NCBI RefSeq assembly: GCF_002940005.1 | Contig: NZ_MDEF01000002.1 | Direction: 5' to 3' (one strand) | Length of the DNA: 64,000 nucleotides | DNA from: Xanthomonas hortorum | Lineage (GTDB): Bacteria; Pseudomonadota; Gammaproteobacteria; Xanthomonadales; Xanthomonadaceae | Part shown: one piece after another, positions 56,201 to 64,000 of the stretch | Layout: each line of letters begins with the position of its first letter | Position numbering within the stretch: position 1 is the stretch's first letter | Translations under genes and position numbers: made by a program | The notes under the pieces: model-generated | Database searches by the model: none | What the model saw: the letters and a program-made list of their open reading frames with translations, nothing else | Told to the model about the DNA's origin: nothing

Positions 56201-56394
56201 ACCACTCTTTCTGATGGCAATAAGTCCGCCAGTGCATCCACATCGGCTTGTTCGATGTCCCCGTTGACGACTAGCCAGAACTCGTGGTCCCTCGGCTGAC
56301 GGAGCATCGCTTCGGCCAAGGAAAGCGAATAACGACCAATGCCCCGGTGCCTGCTTTCCGTTTGTGCGCCTTGCATATCTATAACGATACGCAC
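53296..56394 (-). CDS. Multidomain GT4 glycosyltransferase
   Basis: A 1032-residue protein. Unit one (1-400) begins MRIVIDMQGAQTESRHRGIGRY, like the 844-residue protein, with E-x7-E at Glu312-Glu320. Unit two (about 470-830) has LPRKGVDVLLKAY and Glu726-Glu734 (EGFGLPLAEAM). A further ~190 residues (about 840-1032: VVILQSMSPDAL, VIEGDLLNGQQWLVDLV, HRILVPNIVALNVL) resemble only the start of a third GT-B unit and stop abruptly. It probably starts or adapts the polymer chain, or co-polymerises it with the WbdA-like enzyme. The exact donors are unknown. First intact gene of the minus-strand O-antigen operon. Confidence 0.8.
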   Translation of the reverse strand: MRIVIDMQGAQTESRHRGIGRYSLSLAEAMLRQPRDHEFWLVVNGDIEQADVDALADLLPSERVVKFRSVQPVHWRDPANTWRRASSERMREAFLQTLQPDVIHVSSLFEGAQDSAVTSIGHRPSSPFTAATLYDLIPLHDQRYIAVDWAAQWYANKVESLRRADLLLAISDHVRRDAIDSLPMDPGRVVNISSAASEVFRPIPIGDDVRAEFASAYGIHGRYLMYSGAMDPRKNLETLIAAYALLGEDIQQRYQLVVTGQLTGLERERLALVARRLRLSANRIVCAGWVSDHNLVKLYCGAELFVLPSLQEGFGLPVLEAMACGTPAIGARTSSIPEVIGREDALFDPSNASAIAFAIRRVLDDVDFAASLRQYGPQRARKFSWAESASRALDAFEDCCPTRPTVRLGWCEAYEVLEITRGLLVAELADARGPRDVVSEEDLMRAAAAIDANEDLARDLLRRYSPLPDRPVWRIEGPFDSNYSLALVNRELALALSSLNLAVALHSTDGAGDFAASTEFLAANSSIAKLHTQADRYPPAAADVCSRLLYPPRVADMMSRFNLLHAYAWEESEVPSQWVADFNEFLQGISALSTHVVKTLVDSGAALPLAICGAGVDHWDRIPDGEEFPLQARSFRFLHVSSCLPRKGVDVLLKAYGDVFSDADDVTLVIKTFANPQNDVWRWLDDARRAHADFPHVVIIEEDIDSTSLKQLYSKCDVMVAPSRAEGFGLPLAEAMVSGLAVITTAWGGQRDFCTEDTSWLIDYTFAPAETVFGLPHSVWAEPSRQGLSDLLREVYGLSPEERMERTRRGQRLLRNQFLWKHVAERLVDFAHDVSARPMRAVEPVIGWIERSANYFGTEREKDSLVDALSSKVVILQSMSPDALNDAVGGVSVAEQSITAFDRSGVNAVVIEGDLLNGQQWLVDLVDSQQRQDRVVVVLLSSIVESMNWDPALLATLRRCHRILVPNIVALNVLRHCGIVTNAAILPLPSEADGLNEPIKRLRNMICALLWQQAGSTPIVHSVQTRPETILQ

Positions 56395-56397
56395 GAC

Positions 56398-56730
56398 TCA
56401 GCGTGCCTTATCGGACATCGCCCGACGAAGATCGTCATAGATGCGAGCCCCGCGTGCATTCAACCGCCCTTGCAGGGCAGGGTTGCTCGACCGACCATTG
56501 ATTGCCAAATGGCCATGCCCCATCACATCACCTAATCCGGCACGCGCACCAAACCGCTTCGCCACCAAGAGCAGACTCGGCGCAACCGATAGCCCACGCA
56601 TTAGGCCCCGCTTAAGAGCAGGGCGCAGCAAGATGTAACGCATCGCTCCGATCAGCACGGTTCGAAATCTGCTGTGGCGTGGCCTGATGTCTCCCGGCGA
56701 GATGCTCATCGAGGCATGCCCAAGTGGCAA
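56398..56730 (-). pseudogene. Orphan C-terminal tail of a glycosyltransferase/WbdD-type protein
   Basis: A 110-residue frame with no enzyme domain. Its basic helix-rich sequence (HSRFRTVLIGAMRYILLRPALKRGLMRGLSVAPSLLLVAKRF) and ending (LQGRLNARGARIYDDLRRAMSD) resemble the membrane-binding tail of the WbdD-like protein (RASIRRIMIALIRRVLKRPAF... LSSRGLKLYGRMLAAR). The stop is 3 bases from the GT4 start, so it may still be translated as an operon leader. I read it as the remains of a larger gene lost at the cluster edge next to metB; a genuine small gene is the alternative. Confidence 0.6.
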
Positions 56731-56769
56731 CGACGCAGCGCGGCCTCCGCCACGGCGGCGACGGGTTTA

Positions 56770-57957
56770 TCAACCAAGAAGCGCACGCTCCAAATCCCCC
56801 CGCAAATCCCCCACATCCTCAATCCCTACACTCAGCCGCACCAGCGCATCGCTGATGCCGAGCTGGTCGCGGCGGGCCACCGGAATGGAAGCATGGGTCA
56901 TGACGGCCGGATGGTTCACCAGGCTTTCCACACCGCCCAGGGATTCGGCCAGGGTGAACAGCTCGGTCTTCTCGCAGAAACGCTTGGCCGCATCGAAGCC
57001 GCCTTTGAGGACGATCGAGACGATGCCGCCGAAGCCGGTCATCTGCGTCTTCGCCAATGCGTGCTGTGGGTACGAGGTGAGGCCGGGGTAAATCACCTTT
57101 TCGATCGCGGGGTGGGTTTCCAGCCACTGCGCCAGCGCCAGGGCGTTCTCGCAATGCGCGCGCATCCGCAGCGGCAGGGTCTTGAGGCCGCGCAGGGCGA
57201 GGAAGCTGTCGAACGGACCCTGGACGCCGCCGATGGAGTTCTGCAGGAACGCCAGTTGCTCGGCCAGTTCGGCGTTGTCGCCGACCACTGCGATGCCGCC
57301 GACCATGTCGGAGTGACCGTTTAGGTACTTGGTGGCCGAGTGCACGACGATATCGGCGCCCAGGCTGAGCGGGCGCTGCAGCATCGGCGAGGCGAAGGTG
57401 TTGTCGACCACGATCAGCAGGCCGTGCTTGCGCGCGATGGCAGCAATGGCGGCGATGTCGACCAGCTTGAGCATCGGGTTGGTCGGGGTTTCGATCCACA
57501 CCATCCTGGTGTCGGGGCGGATCGCGGCTTCGAAGGCGGCCGGGTCGGTCAGGTCGACGAAGCTGAAATCCAGGCCGGCGGTGCGGCGACGCACGCGCTC
57601 GAAGAGGCGGAAGGTGCCGCCATACAGGTCGTCCATCGCCACCACATGGCTGCCGGCATCCAGCAATTCCATCACCGTGGAGGTGGCGGCCATGCCGGAG
57701 GCAAACGCGAACGCGCGCGTGCCGCCTTCCAGCGACGCGACGCAGCGCTCATAGGCAAATCGCGTAGGGTTGTGGGTCCGCGAGTACTCGAAGCCCTGAT
57801 GCTCGCCCGGGCTGGACTGCGCATAGGTGGACGTCGCGTAGATCGGCGGCATCACCGCGCCGGTGCTGGGATCCGGCGACTGCCCTCCATGGATCGCCAG
57901 CGTGGCAAGCGAGAGTTCGCGCTCGCCATCGTGGCTGGTTGTGGTGCGATTGGACAT
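56770..57957 (-). CDS. metB: Cystathionine gamma-synthase
   Basis: PLP enzyme of the Cys/Met family, 395 residues. TLAIHGGQSPDPSTGAVMPPIYATSTYAQSSPGEHQGFEYSRTHNPTR is the standard N-terminus, SGMAATSTVMELL the PLP-phosphate loop, and SATKYLNGHSDMVGG carries the PLP lysine. Cystathionine gamma-lyase is hard to exclude because sequences of the two overlap, especially as a cystathionine beta-synthase gene lies just upstream. In Xanthomonas this gene marks the second edge of the lps locus. Confidence 0.9.
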   Translation of the reverse strand: MSNRTTTSHDGERELSLATLAIHGGQSPDPSTGAVMPPIYATSTYAQSSPGEHQGFEYSRTHNPTRFAYERCVASLEGGTRAFAFASGMAATSTVMELLDAGSHVVAMDDLYGGTFRLFERVRRRTAGLDFSFVDLTDPAAFEAAIRPDTRMVWIETPTNPMLKLVDIAAIAAIARKHGLLIVVDNTFASPMLQRPLSLGADIVVHSATKYLNGHSDMVGGIAVVGDNAELAEQLAFLQNSIGGVQGPFDSFLALRGLKTLPLRMRAHCENALALAQWLETHPAIEKVIYPGLTSYPQHALAKTQMTGFGGIVSIVLKGGFDAAKRFCEKTELFTLAESLGGVESLVNHPAVMTHASIPVARRDQLGISDALVRLSVGIEDVGDLRGDLERALLG

Positions 57958-58059
57958 GGAGGTTCCCGGAAAAGGTGGCGAATTGTAACAAGCAGGTCTG
58001 AATGGCCGGTGCCGCGCGTCTCATATGGGCGCGCGGCGCTACCCGATCACTGCATGCGA

Positions 58060-59430
<1,371 letters not shown>

Positions 59431-59648
59431 CGGGATATCGTCGCTGCGCCGCGTGGGCTAGGCCGCCCATTATCCGACGAACGGCTGGGGAATGCTCATT
59501 CAGACTGGAAACGATCGCGCTCGCCTATGAACGAGCGTGCTCAGCCGCCGCTCCAACGGCCGCACACATAAAGACGCGGACGGTGGCGAGCCGACGAGGA
59601 GGCTGCCACCGCCCGCGGCGGTGAACTTGTTCTGGATGTGGGGAAGGA

Positions 59649-59867
59649 TCAGTGCGTGAGCTGGTCGTACATCCGGGTGAGCTTTTCTTTGGCCTGCAAT
59701 TTCTCGCGTTTCATCTGGCCCAAGGTAACGTCGTCGATCGGGAGCACCCCGAGTTCGGCATCCATGCATTTCTTGTTCAAGAGCTTGTGGCGTTGGTACA
59801 GCTGCTTGAACTCGGGATCGGACTTGACCAATGCGTCGATTTCGGTCTGCGGTTGCCCTTCGAACAT
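59649..59867 (-). CDS. YdcH/DUF465 family small helical protein
   Basis: 72 residues from ATG 59867, which has an ideal AGGAGGT ribosome-binding site. The family pattern is present: DPEFKQLYQRHKLLNKKCMDAE (helix one, with the basic-acidic DUF465 core), then DDVTLGQMKREKLQAKEKLTRMYDQL. It is an antiparallel helical hairpin of unknown function. In-frame extension upstream to 60137 is rejected. The segment between it and the next gene (59868-60203) contains the structured region described separately. Confidence 0.9.
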   Translation of the reverse strand: MFEGQPQTEIDALVKSDPEFKQLYQRHKLLNKKCMDAELGVLPIDDVTLGQMKREKLQAKEKLTRMYDQLTH

Positions 59868-60021
59868 GGCGTTACCTCCTTCACTTAAAACAAGAACGCC
59901 CCGGCCGCTGGCGGCGCGGGGCGCTGCTTGGGGATGGAAGACTCGCGGATCACAATGGCAAGCGCACTGGCGGAACCGACAACCTTCCCACCGAATTGCG
60001 TTGTTGCGTGCCCTTGCGTCA

Positions 60022-60107
60022 CTGGCCCGGCCCTCCGTACTTCCAGGCAGCGGAGTGCTGCCCGGGAGTACGACCCTACGCCGGTCGCGGAGGGGGTTCA
60101 AGGCCAG
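60022..60107. ncRNA. Candidate structured RNA of unknown strand
   Basis: Nested pairing by eye: CTGGCC (60022-60027) with GGCCAG (60102-60107); CCCTCC (60031-60036) with GGAGGG (60089-60094); a 15-base arm GTACTTCCAGGCAGC (60037-60051) with GCTGCCCGGGAGTAC (60057-60071), one mismatch and one wobble; and a side stem GACC/GGTC (60072-60086). A further hairpin GAACGGC/GCCGTTC lies at 60107-60127. Together these give a three-way-junction shape. No open reading frame with support overlaps it. It could be a small RNA or the 5' leader of the YdcH-like gene (minus strand). Known 4.5S, 6S and tmRNA signatures are absent. Confidence 0.4.
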
Positions 60108-60203
60108 AACGGCTGCTTTTGCCGTTCCCTGTGTCAATCAGTGACCGCGGTTCAACCGGGCGTCATGCCCGGGTTAAAAGACCTTAACTTCCAACCACTT
60201 GCA

Positions 60204-61094
60204 TTACGGCGAGACGACCACCTCGGCAGCGCGCGTCTTGCTGGCGGCAGCCTTGGTCCCGCTGACCTGCAAGCGTGCGCTGGCCACCCCAGCGGCAACC
60301 AGCGCATCGCGCACCGCTTCGGCCCGCTTCTTGGCCGTGGCTGCATCGCTGTCGAAACCGACAATGCTCACCCGACCCTTCTTGCCGATATTCAGATATT
60401 CGGCCAGGGCCTTGGCCTGCCCTGCAGCATCGCCGGACAGAGCCGTCTTGCCACCGAACGCGCCACTGCCCAACGAAAACACTTCGCCCCGGGGTTCGAA
60501 CCTGGCGGAGGGCAACTTGGCCCCGGACACCAGTTCGGCTTCTTCGTGCGCCAGTTGCACGGCTTTCTGCTGGGCCGCATTGAGTTTGGCGGTCTGCTTG
60601 CCGGCCACGCTGGTCAGCGCCAGCTCGGCGTCCTGGCGGGCCAGGGTTTCCTGCTCGGCCGCCTGACGCATGCGCTCGGCCTCTTCGGCCTGGATCTGCG
60701 CCTGCACGCGCAGACGCTCGGCCTCTTGCCGCGCACGCGACGCATCCCGGCGGCTGGCTTCGATCAGCAGATCGTTGCGGGTGCCTTCCAGCCGGTCCAG
60801 CTCGCGCCGTGCCAGTGCGGTGCGGGCGGTGCGTTCGGCGATTTCGACCCGGCGGTCGGCCAGAAATACCAGTTCGTCGCGGTCGCGCCGCTTGGCTTCG
60901 GCTAGCGCCGCCACGATCTGCTGCGCCTGCAGCCGCTCGAAGCGGGCCAGTTCATTGGTCTGCGGGTCGTTCTGCAGCGCAGCCAGGCGCCGGTTGAGCG
61001 CGTCGGCCTGCGGGTCGTCCTTGGCGGCCATGGCCAGCGACGGCAGTGTGGCCAGACTCATTACACCGATATAGAGAAGAGGACGCAGTTTCAT
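60204..61094 (-). CDS. OmpA-like domain periplasmic protein
   Basis: 296 residues. A signal peptide (MKLRPLLYIGVMSLATLPSLAMA) is followed by a long charged coiled coil (about 30-175, many R/E/A heptads: RFERLQAQQIVAALAEAKRRDRDEL). The C-terminal OmpA-like peptidoglycan-binding region (about 195-296: ALAEYLNIGKKGRVSIVGFDSDAATAKKRAEAVRDALVAAGVASARL) keeps the fold pattern but departs from the classic N-x-x-L-S-x-x-R-A motif (AKKRAEAVRDAL). Overlaps the DUF4398 gene by 4 bases. Probably anchors something to peptidoglycan. Confidence 0.85.
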   Translation of the reverse strand: MKLRPLLYIGVMSLATLPSLAMAAKDDPQADALNRRLAALQNDPQTNELARFERLQAQQIVAALAEAKRRDRDELVFLADRRVEIAERTARTALARRELDRLEGTRNDLLIEASRRDASRARQEAERLRVQAQIQAEEAERMRQAAEQETLARQDAELALTSVAGKQTAKLNAAQQKAVQLAHEEAELVSGAKLPSARFEPRGEVFSLGSGAFGGKTALSGDAAGQAKALAEYLNIGKKGRVSIVGFDSDAATAKKRAEAVRDALVAAGVASARLQVSGTKAAASKTRAAEVVVSP

Positions 61095-61474
61095 CGGCCA
61101 CCCTCCCCGGTGTTGAGGCTGTTCTGCAACTGCGCCACTTCCTTGCGGCGCTGTTCCAGCTGGGCGGTGACCACCGCTTCTTCGCTGCGTGCCTTGGCCA
61201 GATCGGCATCGGCAGCAGCGCGCAAGGCGATCTGCGGCACCTGCTTGCGCTGGCGCTTGTCCAGTTGCGCCTGCTGGGCCTGCATCAATTCCTGTCGGGC
61301 CAGATTGACCAGATCGGGGGCGTATTGGTCGGCATCGGCCTGGGTGGCGCGTTGCACGGCCTGTTCGGCGGCGGTGAGCTCCGGTGCCACCTGGGCGGCG
61401 GCGGGAGAGGAAAGAACCATGAAACAGGCGATGCCATACAGGGATCGCCGCAAGTATGCGAAGCTAGCCGTCAT
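61091..61474 (-). CDS. DUF4398 domain-containing exported protein
   Basis: 127 residues from ATG 61474; a signal peptide (LYGIACFMVLSSPAAAQ, cleavage after AAA) precedes an all-helical domain with ELTAAEQAVQRATQADADQYAPDLVNLARQELMQAQQAQLDKRQRKQ, the DUF4398 signature. DUF4398 proteins usually pair with OmpA-like proteins as here (4-base overlap). The pair lies divergent from pilU by about 100 bases, so a cell-envelope or pilus-related role is possible but unproven. Confidence 0.85.
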   Translation of the reverse strand: MTASFAYLRRSLYGIACFMVLSSPAAAQVAPELTAAEQAVQRATQADADQYAPDLVNLARQELMQAQQAQLDKRQRKQVPQIALRAAADADLAKARSEEAVVTAQLEQRRKEVAQLQNSLNTGEGGR

Positions 61475-61572
61475 TAGGGGAGCCGTAGCGAGAAGTCTCG
61501 AGCACGGCCATTGTCGGAAGCCTGCGGCGGACTTGCAACGAGACGCTGCTGTTTGTTGGGGAACCATTGCGC

Positions 61573-62706
61573 ATGGATATCGGCTACTTCCTGAAGCTGA
61601 TGACCGAAAAGAATGCCTCGGACATGTTTTTGACCACCGGCGCGCCGGTGTACATCAAGATCGAAGGCAAGCTCTACCCGCTTGGCAACACGGGGTTGCC
61701 GCCGGGGATGGTCAAGAAAATCGCCTACTCGTTGATGGACGAGGGCCAGGTGCCGCAGTTCGAGCGCGACCTGGAACTCAACATGGCCATCTCGCTGCCC
61801 GACGCCGGACGCTTCCGTGTGAACGTGTTCAAGCAGCGTGGCGAAGCAGGCATGGTGATCCGCGCCATCCGCAGCCGGATCCCGAGCATTGAAGAGCTCA
61901 ATCTGCCGCAGGTGCTCAAGGACGTCATCATGACGCCGCGCGGCCTGGTGCTGCTGGTCGGCTCGACCGGTTCCGGCAAGTCGACCTCACTGGCCTCGAT
62001 GATCGACCACCGCAACAGCACCACCACCGGGCACATCCTCACCATCGAGGACCCGATCGAATACCTGCACAAGCACAAGATGTCGATCGTGAACCAGCGC
62101 GAAGTCGGCCTGGATACCCACACCTTCCAGAGCGCGCTGAAGAACGCGATGCGCGAGGCGCCGGACGTGATCCTGATCGGCGAAATCCTGGATGCCGAGA
62201 CCATGGAGGCGGCGATCGCCTTCGCCGAGACCGGCCACCTGTGCCTGGCAACACTGCACTCCAACAATGCCGATCAGACCATCGAGCGCATTCTCAATTT
62301 CTTCCCGGAAAGCGCGCACAAGAACGTGCTGATGAATCTGGCGCTGAACTTGCGTGCGGTGGTCTCCCAGCGCCTGGTCAAGGGCCAGGACGGACGCCGC
62401 CGCCCCGCCACCGAAGTGTTGCTCAACACGCCGATGATTCGCGACCTGCTGCGACGCGGCCAGGTGCACGAGGTCAAGGCGGCGATGGAAGAGTCGCTGG
62501 AAGAAGGCATGCAGACCTTCGATCAATGCCTGTTCCGCATGGTCAAATCCGGCGAAATCGAGCAGGAGGAAGCGCTGCGCGCCGCCGACTCGCGCGATGG
62601 TCTGGCGCTGAAATTCCGCCTGTCCGAAGGCGGCTCCGGTGAGCACGACCCGTACGCGGATTACGAGACCGCCGCAGCGCCCAAGATCAGCCACGGGTTT
62701 GTTTAG
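61573..62706 (+). CDS. pilU: Type IV pilus retraction ATPase-like protein PilU
   Basis: PilT/VirB11-family ATPase, 377 residues from ATG 61573. N-terminal PAS-like domain (about 1-115: LMTEKNASDMFLTTGAPVYIKIEGKLYPL), Walker A GSTGSGKSTS, Asp box ILTIEDPIEYLH, His box and Walker B in PDVILIGEILDAETM, and AETGHLCLATLHSNNADQTIERILNFF. PilU lacks the AIRNLIRE motif of PilT and this protein does too; it has a longer C-terminal tail (SEGGSGEHDPYADYE). The Arg usually following GEI in PilT (GEIRD) is Leu here. PilT is not in this window. A long hairpin follows the stop. Confidence 0.92.
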   Translation: MDIGYFLKLMTEKNASDMFLTTGAPVYIKIEGKLYPLGNTGLPPGMVKKIAYSLMDEGQVPQFERDLELNMAISLPDAGRFRVNVFKQRGEAGMVIRAIRSRIPSIEELNLPQVLKDVIMTPRGLVLLVGSTGSGKSTSLASMIDHRNSTTTGHILTIEDPIEYLHKHKMSIVNQREVGLDTHTFQSALKNAMREAPDVILIGEILDAETMEAAIAFAETGHLCLATLHSNNADQTIERILNFFPESAHKNVLMNLALNLRAVVSQRLVKGQDGRRRPATEVLLNTPMIRDLLRRGQVHEVKAAMEESLEEGMQTFDQCLFRMVKSGEIEQEEALRAADSRDGLALKFRLSEGGSGEHDPYADYETAAAPKISHGFV

Positions 62707-62707
62707 A

Positions 62708-62768
62708 GCGACCAACAAAATGTAGCGTGCGGCCGCCTGACGGTGAGCGCAGTGGTTTTGTTGGTCGC
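62708..62768 (+). terminator. Long hairpin after pilU
   Basis: GCGACCAACAAAA (62708-62720) pairs with TTTTGTTGGTCGC (62756-62768), 13 base pairs, around a 35-base loop containing a shortened family C repeat (GTAGCGTGCGGCCGCC..GACGGTGAGCGCAG). Confidence 0.65.
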
Positions 62769-62823
62769 ATCTTGTTGGATGCAGTCAAAAGTCCAGATCA
62801 ACAGGCCTAGTCGGGTCGAGTGC

Positions 62824-63089
62824 GCGGTGCCCTCGCCGCTCGCAGGACACGCCGCAAGTACGTCCATGTAGGCTCGGTGGCGGCATCCATGCCGCTACAC
62901 GGTCCCGCAATCGGCGAGGACACCGCACCAGAAAGTCTGTTGGTTGCTTTGTTGAAAGCCATAAACACCGACCATCTCCGATGGTCCTTGCCCGCCCACC
63001 GTCGCGGGACCTTACGCGGCATGGATGCCGCGTAAGAGCTTACACGGACGTACTTGCTGCGTGTCCCGCGATGGTGGGCGGGCAAGGGC
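62824..63089 (+). repeat. Composite palindromic repeat, unit 4
   Basis: Core A 62824-62926 and core B 62987-63089, in the same order and orientation as unit 1, with the shortest spacer (about 60 bases). The two cores match unit 1 except for scattered changes, for example GCCGCTAC in place of GCCGCCAC in the A hairpin. The spacer keeps ACACCGACCATCTCCGATGGTCCTTG. It sits between pilU and the 3' end of maiA. Confidence 0.85.
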
Positions 63090-63225
63090 CCTGCAGCCAA
63101 GCCACAGATCAGCACCCTGCAGTAGACCGGCGTGAGCATCAGCGGCCGCACGTCGATGGCTTGGCGCGCCCTCTGCATTGCGGGAGGCTGTCCGAAGGGC
63201 AGATGCGGCCGGCAACTCCCCGCAT

Positions 63226-63888
63226 CTACACTGACGCGTCAGGCTGCACTTCCGGCCGCGCCGCATCGAACGCAGGCAGTGCCAGGCACGCCTGTTCGAT
63301 GCGTTGCAGGGTTGGATACGGTGTCAGATCGACGGCGAAACGGCGCGCGTTGTAGAGCTGCGGAATCAGCACGCAATCGGCCAGACCAGGCGTGTCGCCG
63401 TGGCAGAACGGGCCGGTGTGCAGGTCATTGCCCAACTGCGCTTCCAGTGCCGCAAACCCGCGTTGCATCCAGTGCTGCGTCCACTCCTGGCGTTGTGCGG
63501 CAGCCAGTTGCCATTCGCGTTCGAAAAACTGGGTGACGCGCAGATTGTTGAGCGGATGCACATCGCAGGCGATGACCTGCGCCAATGCACGCACGCGGGC
63601 CCGCTCGGCCGGCGCGGCGGGTAGCAACCGCGCACTGTCCGGGAACGCATCTTCCAGATATTCCAGGATCGCCAGCGACTGCGGAATCACCACCAAGCCA
63701 TGCCGCAACGTGGGCACCAGTTCCTGCGGGTTGAGCTGCGCATACGCCGGCGCGTGCTGCTCGCCGCCATCGCGCACCAGGTGCACCGGATGCGCGATGT
63801 AGGCCAGCGCCTTCAACTGCAGGCCGATACGCACGCGATACGCCGCGCTGGAGCGCCAGTACGAAAACAATTCCAATGGCGCGCTCAT
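63226..63888 (-). CDS. maiA: Maleylacetoacetate isomerase (zeta-class GST)
   Basis: GSH-dependent isomerase of tyrosine/homogentisate catabolism, 220 residues from ATG 63888 (GGGCAGGG upstream). The zeta-class motif S-S-x-x-x-R-V-R appears as YWRSSAAYRVRIGLQL (usually SSCSWRVR), NPQELVPTLRHG and the SLAILEYLEDAFP glutathione-site helix follow; CDVHPLNNLRV and the C-terminal GLADCVLIPQLYNARRFAVDL are family-specific. The Cys of SSCS is replaced by Ala here. It follows a probable fumarylacetoacetase gene. Confidence 0.88.
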   Translation of the reverse strand: MSAPLELFSYWRSSAAYRVRIGLQLKALAYIAHPVHLVRDGGEQHAPAYAQLNPQELVPTLRHGLVVIPQSLAILEYLEDAFPDSARLLPAAPAERARVRALAQVIACDVHPLNNLRVTQFFEREWQLAAAQRQEWTQHWMQRGFAALEAQLGNDLHTGPFCHGDTPGLADCVLIPQLYNARRFAVDLTPYPTLQRIEQACLALPAFDAARPEVQPDASV

Positions 63889-63943
63889 GCCCTGCCCCAC
63901 GTGCAGTTGTTCGTAGCGAACTTCGCAGACGCCTTTGCCGATG

Positions 63944-64000
63944 TCATGGCAGCGGCTGACGTTCGATGCGCTGTTCGATCGCACCGAAGATACTGGTGCC
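63944..64000 (-). CDS. C-terminus of probable fumarylacetoacetate hydrolase family protein (partial)
   Basis: Only 18 codons before a TGA at 63946-63944 are inside the window; they read GTSIFGAIEQRIERQPLP. The SIFGAI-E-Q ending resembles the C-termini of fumarylacetoacetate hydrolase family proteins, and the following gene is maiA, the preceding step in the same pathway. The identification rests on these few residues and synteny. Confidence 0.45.
   Translation of the reverse strand, partial: GTSIFGAIEQRIERQPLP

Noticed and set aside
60001..60127. 4.5S, 6S or tmRNA identity for the structured region
   Set aside because: The SRP GGAAGGAAGCAGCC-like loop, the 6S long central bubble pattern and a tag ORF are all missing; neighbours also differ.

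Overview
The window comes from a high-GC gammaproteobacterium of the genus Xanthomonas or a very close relative. The evidence is the xanA-xanB and rmlBACD sugar-nucleotide genes beside etfBA, an O-antigen cluster lying exactly between etfA and metB, wxc-type side-chain genes, tandem family-1 pectate lyases, an H-NS protein with a lysine/alanine tail, and strong GC-rich codon bias outside the islands. No IS element, rRNA, tRNA or CRISPR array was seen.

Layout. 1-9.9 kb is housekeeping: a partial lipoprotein-type gene (probably dsbC), xerD, an RDD membrane protein, lptFG (LPS export), pepA, a small membrane protein, holC and valS. 9.9-14.6 kb is accessory: two composite palindromic repeats, a decayed pectate lyase fragment, two intact pectate lyases and about 780 bases without a gene. 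14.6-25 kb holds rimI with a divergent holD, pssA, a DUF4124 protein, proS, an H-NS-family protein, a ThrE-like exporter and an MCE/Mla-type lipid transport operon, followed by more repeats. 25.2-29.6 kb holds alkB, the ETF-ubiquinone oxidoreductase gene, a low-GC lipoprotein gene and scoAB.

29.7-56.7 kb is the surface-polysaccharide block. xanA-xanB and rmlBACD supply GDP-mannose and dTDP-rhamnose (xanthan and LPS), and etfBA sits between them and the O-antigen genes. The O-antigen locus consists of two convergent transcription units. The minus-strand unit (two multidomain GT4 glycosyltransferases, wzm, wzt, a WbdD-like methyltransferase/kinase, gmd, rmd) looks like an ABC-transporter-dependent, chain-terminated D-rhamnan backbone system similar in logic to E. 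coli O8/O9a. The plus-strand unit (wxcK-L-M-N-O) makes a dTDP-3-acetamido-3,6-dideoxyhexose. It also encodes a Gtr-like set (polyprenyl-phosphate glycosyltransferase, GtrA-type flippase, large membrane glycosyltransferase) that could decorate the chain in the periplasm. Both edges carry debris: a broken manC/xanB copy next to etfA and an orphan C-terminal tail next to metB.

56.8-64 kb returns to the core genome: metB, cystathionine beta-synthase, a YdcH-like protein, a strongly structured intergenic segment that may be a small RNA, an OmpA-like/DUF4398 pair, pilU, a fourth composite repeat, maiA and the end of a probable fumarylacetoacetate hydrolase gene.

The most notable items are the coupling of a WbdD/Wzt chain-length system with a Gtr-like decoration module, the four-copy inverted-pair repeat, the repeat-derived leaders of valS and mlaF, a sharply AT-richer patch inside valS, three gene relics, and a cryptic holD.
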